A stretch of 64,000 nucleotides of DNA, taken from contig DASVDC010000041.1 in assembly GCA_036381275.1 (NCBI GenBank), forward strand, positions 46,020 to 110,019, written 5' to 3'. The position numbers and the translations under genes were made by a program. The stretch is from UBA7803 sp036381275. Its GTDB lineage: Bacteria > Pseudomonadota > Gammaproteobacteria > Pseudomonadales > Azotimanducaceae. Shown piece by piece: positions 18,395-24,722 of this stretch (position 1 is the stretch's first letter; the number at the start of each line of letters is the position of its first letter). Under the pieces are notes generated by a model. That model made no database searches. It saw only the letters and a list, made by a program, of their open reading frames with translations, and was not told where the DNA came from.

Positions 18395-20602
18395 ATGCAC
18401 TGGAGAGCAATCCTTACCCCGCTGGCCTGGGCCGCCCTGCTGCACCTCACGGCCGGCGTGGCGCTGGCGGCGACCCTGGTCGAAGAGGCCCGGCTGATCG
18501 AGGACCAGCCGCAGCGGCGCAACTATTTCGGCCTGAGCGCCGCCATCGACGGCGACACCGCCGTGATCGGGACGCGACGCTTCGGGGTCGAGCCGGAAAC
18601 GACCACCGGCGGCGTCGTGGTGTTCACCCGATCCGGCAGTACCTGGCAGTCCCGCGCGGAGCTGATCCCCGCCGATGCGCCCACCGGCGACTACACGGCG
18701 ATCGGCGTCGAGGTGGACCTCGCCGGCGACGTGCTGGTCTTCAGCGTCTCGAACCGCTGGAACCCGCTGTCCGGGAACGTCTACGTCTACACCGGTGCCG
18801 GCGGAAGCTGGACGCCGACGGCCGCGTTCGCGGCCGGCCCGGACGACTACGAATTCGGCTGGCACGTCGCCACCGACGGCGAGACGCTGCTGATCGACAG
18901 CTGGGCCGCGACCCGCATCTACGCCCGCAAGGGCGACGCCTGGGCACTCCTGACGACGCTGCCCGGGCTGCACGGCCGTGCGGTGGACGGCGACACCGCG
19001 GTGCTGCTGGAAGACACGCAGGCCGGCCCTGCGCTGGCCGTCTTCGGCCGCTCCGGCGGGTCGTGGACCCGCACGGTGACGCTGCCGCTCGACGGCGTCA
19101 GGCGCGTTCGCGAGGTCGACTACGACGACGGGACGATCATGGTCACCGGCGATGTCGGCGCCACGAGCTCGACCGTGATCGCATTCGAGCCGCGCGGTTC
19201 CGGTTGGAGTGGGCCGATCGAGCTGGAAACGGAGGGGCGGCCGTTCGACCTGGCCTTGTCCGGCGATCACGCCATCATCACCGGCATCCATCCCGATTAC
19301 CGCTATCACACGGTGGAGCTGTTGCAGCGGCGCGCGGGCGGCTGGACGCTCGAGGCGGCGGTTCCGCCGCCGGATCGCTTCGAGGTGGTCCCGGCGCTCG
19401 ACGGGGACACCGCGATCCTCGGCGTCCCGTTCGCGACCGACGAGGCGGGCAGCTGGTTCTTCGGCGCGGCACACGTGTATCGGCTGCGGCCCGGCATCGG
19501 TCGGGGGGTCGACCTGTTCTGTGCGGCGGACCTTGACGGCGACGGGGGCAACGATCTGGCATTGGTCACGGCACAGCGGGAGGTCCGCGTCCGGCGCCTG
19601 GACGGCAGCGCAATGAACGCGTTCCGGCTGGACCCGTTCGGCCACCTCGAGGCGACGGCACTGCTGCCCGACAGCGACACCAACGGTGCGGCCGAGCTCG
19701 TCAGCCTGATTGCGACACCGCGCGGACTGTCAGCGCCGCTGGTGCCGACCCCGCCGGCGGGTCAGGTGCGGGATCTGCTCTCGGGTGCCACCCTCACCGA
19801 GCTGCCGTTCGCGCCCACGGGGCCGGCGCCGCACCTCGCGGTGCTGGGGGATCTCACCGGCAACGGCATGCCGGAGCTGGCCGTCGTGCACCGCAATCGG
19901 CCGGTCACGGCCGAAGTGCTCGACAGCCTGACCGGGCAGCGGCTCGGCGGGTTTCAGTTCTCCGCGTACATCAAACCTCGCGATCTCGACCTGTTTCCGG
20001 ACCTGAACCGCAACGGCCGCGGCGAGCTCGCCGTGCTCGGCGACAACTGGAAACCCGACCGCACGGACAAGATCGAGCTGCGCGATCCGGTCACCGGCCA
20101 TGTGACCGGCCACATCTGGTTGGGCTCGGGTTGGACGCCGCTCGCGCAGTCGCTGGTGCGCGACCTGAACGGCAACGGCACCCCCGAGGCCGCGATCCTG
20201 CGGACCCACCCCGACGGACGGGTCAACGTGGTGCTCATCGACCTGGCCAGCCGGCTCGCGGTCGGCTCGCTGAACTTCCCGGCCGACTACCCGCCGCAGG
20301 GGCTGCTGGTGATCCCGGACGTGAACGGCAACGGCGCGGACGAGCTGGTGGTACTCGGCAGGCGGCATGACGGCTTCGACCAGAAGGCCATGATCCGCGA
20401 CAGCAAGAGCGGCGCGTGGCTGCGCGTGCTCTGGTTCGATCGCCACTTTCCCGGGCAGGACTTCGTGAGCTGCGGCGATCTGAACGGTAACGGCGCACAC
20501 GACGTCGCGCTGCTCGGCTACGACCCGGTGAACGGCCGCAACAAGGTCATCGTCAAGGACACGGCCACCGGCGAGCGGCTGGCACACGTCCGGTTCTGGT
20601 AG
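18395..20602 (+). CDS. Secreted FG-GAP/VCBS-repeat beta-propeller protein
   Basis: 735 residues with a signal peptide (TPLAWAALLHLTAGVALAA). The N-terminal half, residues 30-365, has FG-GAP-like blades with recurring DGDTAVIG, GDVLVFSV and DGDTAILGVP strands. The second half, about residues 379-705, holds seven repeats of a Dx[DN]GNGxxELxVLG type, for example DLDGDGGNDLALV, DLTGNGMPELAVV, DLNRNGRGELAVLG and DLNGNGAHDVALLG, which look like calcium-binding loops at blade edges. It probably folds as one or two beta-propellers outside the cytoplasm, in adhesion or ligand binding. AGGAGG lies upstream of the ATG. No partner gene is adjacent. Confidence 0.88.
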   Translation: MHWRAILTPLAWAALLHLTAGVALAATLVEEARLIEDQPQRRNYFGLSAAIDGDTAVIGTRRFGVEPETTTGGVVVFTRSGSTWQSRAELIPADAPTGDYTAIGVEVDLAGDVLVFSVSNRWNPLSGNVYVYTGAGGSWTPTAAFAAGPDDYEFGWHVATDGETLLIDSWAATRIYARKGDAWALLTTLPGLHGRAVDGDTAVLLEDTQAGPALAVFGRSGGSWTRTVTLPLDGVRRVREVDYDDGTIMVTGDVGATSSTVIAFEPRGSGWSGPIELETEGRPFDLALSGDHAIITGIHPDYRYHTVELLQRRAGGWTLEAAVPPPDRFEVVPALDGDTAILGVPFATDEAGSWFFGAAHVYRLRPGIGRGVDLFCAADLDGDGGNDLALVTAQREVRVRRLDGSAMNAFRLDPFGHLEATALLPDSDTNGAAELVSLIATPRGLSAPLVPTPPAGQVRDLLSGATLTELPFAPTGPAPHLAVLGDLTGNGMPELAVVHRNRPVTAEVLDSLTGQRLGGFQFSAYIKPRDLDLFPDLNRNGRGELAVLGDNWKPDRTDKIELRDPVTGHVTGHIWLGSGWTPLAQSLVRDLNGNGTPEAAILRTHPDGRVNVVLIDLASRLAVGSLNFPADYPPQGLLVIPDVNGNGADELVVLGRRHDGFDQKAMIRDSKSGAWLRVLWFDRHFPGQDFVSCGDLNGNGAHDVALLGYDPVNGRNKVIVKDTATGERLAHVRFW

Positions 20603-20613
20603 CCGCGCGCGAG

Positions 20614-20668
20614 GCCGCGGGAGCGTCCTTGCGGCGGGATCGGGCCAATCCCGCGGCGCTCCCGCGGC
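20614..20668. terminator. Nested hairpin after the propeller gene
   Basis: Outer arms GCCGCGGGAGCG (20614-20625) and CGCTCCCGCGGC (20657-20668) are perfectly complementary; an inner stem GCGGGAT / ATCCCGC sits inside. It follows the stop codon at 20602 by 11 bp. The GGGAGCG core recalls the REP-like element but the rest differs. It probably ends or stabilises the upstream transcript. Confidence 0.6.
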
Positions 20669-20746
20669 GTCCCTTGTCGGACAGGTTCAGGTTGCGTTAA
20701 GTTTCGGCGGGCTAGCATCGAAGCGCTCATTCGTGGGAGCCGTCTC

Positions 20747-21142
20747 ATGAACGCACGATCCCGTCGCCCCCTTCTCGGTCTGGCCGCGTTCACTGCCATG
20801 GCGGCCGTATCGCTTCCGGCCACGGCGCTGCCGCCGGCCGAGCTCGACCCGCAGGCGCTCCGGGCCGCGGGAGAGCCGGTGATGCAGATCCCGACCGCGC
20901 ACCGGATCTACGACTTCGAGGCGCTCGATGCGGAGCACGTGGTGCTGACCACGGTCGAGGACACCCGCTACCTGCTGACGCTGAACCGCGAATGCTTCAA
21001 CCTGCGCTTCGCGCGGCACGTGGACGTCAGCACGTCCGACGACACCATCTGGGCGGGGTTCGACTCGCTGACCGCCGACGGGGAAGCCTGCTCGATCCGC
21101 GCGATTCACCGCGTGCGGCGCGGGGAGGACATCTCCCTTTAA
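20747..21142 (+). CDS. DUF6491 family exported protein
   Basis: 131 residues with a signal peptide (LGLAAFTAMAAVSLPATAL). The mature part has the DUF6491 pattern as I recall it: HRIYDFEALDAEHVVLTT, then RYLLTLNRECFNLRFA, and a final C-S-I-R-AIHRVRR, with two cysteines about 30 residues apart that could form a disulfide. Such proteins are common in gammaproteobacteria, are periplasmic or lipid-anchored, and have no known function. The gene overlaps the end of the convergent TonB-like gene by 4 bp. Confidence 0.82.
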   Translation: MNARSRRPLLGLAAFTAMAAVSLPATALPPAELDPQALRAAGEPVMQIPTAHRIYDFEALDAEHVVLTTVEDTRYLLTLNRECFNLRFARHVDVSTSDDTIWAGFDSLTADGEACSIRAIHRVRRGEDISL

Positions 21143-22086
21143 GACGGCAGGAAGTGCACCGGGTAGCTGATCGTCGTCACGCCGACGTCACGCTTGCCGA
21201 AGTCGAACAGGCGAATCCGGTTCACGATCTTCGCGACCAGCTCGTCGTCGGCGAGCTCCGAGGCCACCACGCGCACGTCCGTCACCTGACCCGACGGGGC
21301 GATCACGAGCTCCAGCACCACCTTGCCCTGCAGCGTCGGATCGGCGCGCAGCGCGCGGTTGTAGATCGCGAAGATCGCGCCCTTGTTGGCATCGAAGACC
21401 CGGCGGATCTCCTCGATGCTGCGGCTGCGGGGATCGACGGGGCGCTGTTCGCGCGCGCCGCCCTGCCCCTCGGCGCCTTCCGGCACCTCCACCTTCGTGG
21501 TCTCGCGGCCGGACAGCGCCACGCCGCCGGTTTCCCGCGACAGCGCGGCGACGTTGACGCCGGCGCTGCGGGTCGCATGCTTCGAGGTCAGCACGGAGCG
21601 GTCGATGGTCGCCGCCGTGCCGCTGCCGCGCTGGATCGCCGCGGTATCCTGGAGCCGCGCCAGGTCCACCGACTCGCGCATGTCGGCGAACGCGTCGCTG
21701 AACTGCAGCAGCCCCGAGGAGGCGGCCTTCTCGCGGGCGTCCGCGACGGCCGGCCTCGGCTCCGGCACGACCTCCTCGGCCACCTCGGGCTTCGGCTCGG
21801 GCTTGGGCTCGGGCTCGACCTCCTGCTTCGGCTCCGGCTTCGGCGGCGGCGGGATCACCGGCTGCGGCCGCTCCATCACGATGCGCGCGAGCCGCGGCGG
21901 CAACGCTTCCTGCTCCTCTCGGGTCGGCTCCGGCACCTCGAGCCACGGCACCACCACGCCGCCCGCGGTCACCACCAGCAGACACACCGCGAGCCATCGG
22001 CGCAGGCGCTGCCGATCCTCGCGCCCCGTCGCCCACGGCAATGTGAACACGTCGGGCTGGTAGAAGTAGTAGTGCACGGCGGTCAT
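21139..22086 (-). CDS. TonB-like energy transducer, AgmX/PglI-type C-terminus
   Basis: 315 residues from ATG 22086, overlapping the ExbD stop (ATGA). One N-terminal transmembrane helix (WLAVCLLVVTAGGVVVPWL) is followed by a Pro/Glu/Lys-rich spacer (PPPPKPEPKQEVEPEPKPEP) spanning the periplasm and a C-terminal domain (IRRVFDANKGAIFAIYNRAL to KVVLELVIAPSGQV) of the AgmX/PglI TonB-like kind. It should transmit the force generated by the ExbB/ExbD motor to outer-membrane or periplasmic partners. It is the last gene of the ten-gene operon and probably works with the TPR proteins rather than a TonB-dependent receptor, none of which is nearby. Confidence 0.87.
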   Translation of the reverse strand: MTAVHYYFYQPDVFTLPWATGREDRQRLRRWLAVCLLVVTAGGVVVPWLEVPEPTREEQEALPPRLARIVMERPQPVIPPPPKPEPKQEVEPEPKPEPKPEVAEEVVPEPRPAVADAREKAASSGLLQFSDAFADMRESVDLARLQDTAAIQRGSGTAATIDRSVLTSKHATRSAGVNVAALSRETGGVALSGRETTKVEVPEGAEGQGGAREQRPVDPRSRSIEEIRRVFDANKGAIFAIYNRALRADPTLQGKVVLELVIAPSGQVTDVRVVASELADDELVAKIVNRIRLFDFGKRDVGVTTISYPVHFLPS

Positions 22087-22577
22087 GCTTCGCGCTCCGG
22101 CTCGACCCGGTTCACCGCCAGCGAGATGCGGGCGAAGTCTTCGGACTGGCACGTGTACAGGATCTTCTTCAGCAGCCAGTACGGAAGCTCGTGGTCACCC
22201 ATGATGGTGATCTCGTGGCCGCCTTCCGGCACCGCGCCGCGCCGGCCCGCCTGGTAGGCGAGTTCCTGCTGCAGCGCGGGGATCAGGTTCCCCTCGAGCA
22301 CGGCGAGGTCGTTCACCTTCGCCACCGGACGCCCCTGAACCACCACGTCGTCCCGATCCACCGAGATCACCAGGCGGTTGTCCGGCTGCTGCTCGGACGT
22401 CGAATCCGGCAGCTTGATCTTCGAGCTCGTCTGCAGCACCTCCACCTCGGAGGAGTTCACCATCAGGAAGAACACCAGGATGGTGAAGATGTCCATCAGC
22501 GAGACGAGGTTCAGCGACGCCGGCCGCGCGCGTTTCTGCTGGCCGCCGCGGCGGAGCTGGTGGCGCATCCGGCTCAC
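22083..22577 (-). CDS. ExbD/TolR-type protein, Asp-containing
   Basis: 164 residues with one transmembrane helix near residues 25-45 (NLVSLMDIFTILVFFLMVNS). The Asp in LMDIF is the expected proton-binding residue of ExbD/TolR stators. The periplasmic part has the usual IKLPDSTSEQQPDNRLVISV segment. It should pair with ExbB in a proton-driven inner-membrane motor. Its 3' end overlaps the TonB-like start and its 5' end overlaps the other ExbD gene by 4 bp, so the genes are translationally coupled. Confidence 0.9.
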   Translation of the reverse strand: MSRMRHQLRRGGQQKRARPASLNLVSLMDIFTILVFFLMVNSSEVEVLQTSSKIKLPDSTSEQQPDNRLVISVDRDDVVVQGRPVAKVNDLAVLEGNLIPALQQELAYQAGRRGAVPEGGHEITIMGDHELPYWLLKKILYTCQSEDFARISLAVNRVEPEREA

Positions 22578-23080
22578 GATGCGGCTCCCGCCTCGGGTGC
22601 GTCGCCGAGCGATATCACCGGGAACAGCTCCGCCTGCACCACGGACATGTGCTGGACGGTCGGATACGAGCGCACCGTGTCCATCACCGACACCAGCGTC
22701 TGATACGGGATGCCTCGCTCGAGCAGCACCATGACGTCGTCCTTCTCCGGAACGCGGCGCTTGATCTCCTGCATCACCTGCGAGAGCCCCGCGTAGTCGT
22801 ACGCGCCGTCCTTGAGCGGCAGGCGCTTGATCACCCCGCCGCGGCCGTCGGCGACGAGAAAGCCGTCGCTGCGCACCGTCACCTCGAGGTGCACGGCCTC
22901 CGGATCGGCCTCGCCGGCGGCCTCACCGGCCGGGAAGTTCAGGTCGATCACGGTGGTGTGGGTGAACACCATCGTCAGCAGCAGCACGGGCACCAGCACG
23001 ATCATCAGATTCATGAACGACGTGACGTCCAGGTCCGCCGCTTCGCGCTGGCGCTTGACGTGCTCGCGGACGCGCTTCAT
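22574..23080 (-). CDS. ExbD/TolR-type protein with Asn in place of the proton-binding Asp
   Basis: 168 residues. The transmembrane helix reads LDVTSFMNLMIVLVPVLLL; compared with the companion protein (SLMDIFTIL) the conserved Asp is Asn. The periplasmic domain (VIDLNFP onward, then EVTVRSDGFLVADGRGG) is otherwise normal. Loss of the acid suggests this subunit does not itself carry protons and may act as a structural partner in a mixed ExbD dimer. I recall similar Asn-type ExbD proteins as second copies in other loci. It follows exbB by 10 bp. Confidence 0.88.
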   Translation of the reverse strand: MKRVREHVKRQREAADLDVTSFMNLMIVLVPVLLLTMVFTHTTVIDLNFPAGEAAGEADPEAVHLEVTVRSDGFLVADGRGGVIKRLPLKDGAYDYAGLSQVMQEIKRRVPEKDDVMVLLERGIPYQTLVSVMDTVRSYPTVQHMSVVQAELFPVISLGDAPEAGAAS

Positions 23081-23090
23081 CGCCGTACCC

Positions 23091-23756
23091 TCAGCCCTGC
23101 GGCGCGGCCGCGGCCGGCGCAGCGACGCCGTCGCCTTCCATCAGGTTCAGGAACTTCACTACCGCGATCTCGAGGCTCTCGACGATCGCGGAGGTCTTGC
23201 TCTGCAGCACCGAGTGGATCAGCAGCAGCGGAATCGCCGCGATCAGACCGAACGCGGTCGTGTTCATCGCGATCGAGATGCTCTGCGAGAGCAGCGTCGC
23301 CTTCTCCGCCGGATCGGCGTTCGCGACAGCGGTGAACGCGGCGATCAGGCCGATGATCGTGCCGAGCAGGCCGAGCAGCGTCGCGATGTTCGCAAAAGTC
23401 GCGAGGTACGGCGTGCGGCGCTCGATCGCCGGCAGCACCTCGAGCAGCCCCTCTTCCATCGCGTATTCGATGTCGTCCCGGCGCCGCGACGAGGCACGGC
23501 GGTTCAGGCCGTCGGCGACGATGCGGCACATCGCCGAGCGGGACTTCTGCACCAGCGCGACGAGTTCGCGCTGCTTGCGCTGTTTCAGGAGCGGCAGGAT
23601 GCGCTCGAAGTCGCGGCGGTTGATCCGCGTCTGGTTCGCGAGATACAGCCAGCGTTCGATCGCGATGGCCACGCCGACCGCCAGCACCACCGCGATGGGG
23701 TACATGAACGGCCCGCCTTCCTGAAAGAAGCTCACCACGGTCTGATACATGTCCAT
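23091..23756 (-). CDS. ExbB/TolQ/MotA-type proton channel protein
   Basis: 221 residues with three transmembrane segments: FMYPIAVVLAVGVAIAIERW near the N-terminus, then LATFANIATLLGLLGTIIGLI and NTTAFGLIAAIPLLLIHSV, the last two with the polar Thr residues typical of the channel. It should form the pentameric stator around the ExbD dimer in the inner membrane. Start at ATG, with AGGAGTGATCTGGAA upstream on the coding strand. Only one ExbB serves the two ExbD genes, as in Myxococcus AglR with AglQ/AglS. Confidence 0.92.
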   Translation of the reverse strand: MDMYQTVVSFFQEGGPFMYPIAVVLAVGVAIAIERWLYLANQTRINRRDFERILPLLKQRKQRELVALVQKSRSAMCRIVADGLNRRASSRRRDDIEYAMEEGLLEVLPAIERRTPYLATFANIATLLGLLGTIIGLIAAFTAVANADPAEKATLLSQSISIAMNTTAFGLIAAIPLLLIHSVLQSKTSAIVESLEIAVVKFLNLMEGDGVAAPAAAAPQG

Positions 23757-23763
23757 TTCCAGA

Positions 23764-24102
23764 TCACTCCTCGGAGTCGTTCAAGGTCGAATCGGCCGAA
23801 GCTCGATGAGCCTGGTGGTAGCCGAGCTCCCGCCGGTAGGCGGGCGGGTACAGGCGCCGAAACAGCTCTGCTTCACCGAGCTCCGGCTCGAGCTCGATCT
23901 GCGGCAGGCCATCCGGCTGCTGCCAGGGAACGATATACAGAACTTTCGGCAGCTCTTGGTTGCCGGAGATCACGGTTTCGTCAAGCTCGATGACGCCGGC
24001 CGGCATCTGCGCCTCCGCGGCGAGCAGCGCCGGTGCATGCAGCGCCGCCGCCGCGACCGCGACCCGACCCAGCAGCCGGCGCGCGCCGATGACACCGTTC
24101 AT
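23764..24102 (-). CDS. Small exported protein of the ExbB/TPR operon
   Basis: 112 residues with a signal peptide (LLGRVAVAAAALHAPALLAA). The mature part contains VIELDETVISGNQELPKVLYIVPWQQP, which I recall as a conserved core in small proteins encoded in similar ExbB/ExbD/TPR loci of gammaproteobacteria; the rest is acidic and poorly structured. It starts with ATGA overlap to the TPR lipoprotein gene and ends 7 bp before exbB, so it is part of the same machine. Its position and size recall the small Glt components of Myxococcus, but direct homology is not established. Confidence 0.8.
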   Translation of the reverse strand: MNGVIGARRLLGRVAVAAAALHAPALLAAEAQMPAGVIELDETVISGNQELPKVLYIVPWQQPDGLPQIELEPELGEAELFRRLYPPAYRRELGYHQAHRASADSTLNDSEE

Positions 24103-24722
24103 GTCGCTTCCTCCGCGCCGAGCCGCCGCTCGAGGTCGACGACCCAGGCGTGCACGCGCTTGTCGGGCTCGTCGACCAGGCTCTGGTAGCGGCGGTAGGC
24201 CTCCAGTGCCCGGTCCCAGCGGCCGAGGTAGAGGTCGTAGAGAATGCCGAGGTTGAGCTGCGCTGCCGGGTAATCGGGATGCCGCTCGAGGCACGCGAGA
24301 TAGTGCGCTTCGGCGCCGTCGAACTCGCCGCGGCGCCGGAGCAGCACGCCGAGCTCGGTATGCGCCGCGCAGTTGCCGGGATTCGCGAGCACCGCCTGCT
24401 CGAGCGCGGCGATCGCCTCGTCCTCGCGCCCCTGGGCCTGATAGACCTGGGCCAGATTCACCCACGGGCCCGCGAGCTCGGGCTGATCCTCGGTCACCTC
24501 GAGCAGGAGCGCCTCGGCCTCCGCGAGCCGCCCTTCGACCAGCCGCGCCACCGCGCGCTCGAACAGCTCCGCGTTGTCACCGCGCACCTCCGGCGCCGGC
24601 TCGGCGGCCGCCGCCTCCGCGTGCGCCGCTATGTCATCGCTGACGGCAGGGCTCTGCGGGCCGCGCGCCGCGCAGCCCGCGAGCGCCAGTGCCAGCACCC
24701 CGCTAATGAATACCTTCCACAT
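24099..24722 (-). CDS. TPR lipoprotein
   Basis: 207 residues. Lipobox LALAGC gives a lipid-modified Cys near residue 17. After a disordered Ala/Glu-rich linker come three to four tetratricopeptide repeats, for example GPWVNLAQVYQAQGREDEAI, AAHTELGVLLRRRGEFDGAE and AAQLNLGILYDLYLGRWDRA. It should be a scaffold anchored to the outer membrane facing the periplasm. It overlaps the long TPR gene upstream by 20 bp and the small exported-protein gene by 4 bp. It resembles GltE-like TPR lipoproteins in size and context. Confidence 0.88.
   Translation of the reverse strand: MWKVFISGVLALALAGCAARGPQSPAVSDDIAAHAEAAAAEPAPEVRGDNAELFERAVARLVEGRLAEAEALLLEVTEDQPELAGPWVNLAQVYQAQGREDEAIAALEQAVLANPGNCAAHTELGVLLRRRGEFDGAEAHYLACLERHPDYPAAQLNLGILYDLYLGRWDRALEAYRRYQSLVDEPDKRVHAWVVDLERRLGAEEAT

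Noticed and set aside
14686..19536. Very long plus-strand frame across five genes
   Set aside because: Arg/Ala-rich translation without motifs, running over AlkA-like, M20 and CorA genes that are clear in other frames.
21139..22086. Siderophore-type TonB
   Set aside because: Its C-terminus is of the AgmX/PglI kind, and it lies in a TPR/ExbD operon with no TonB-dependent receptor nearby.
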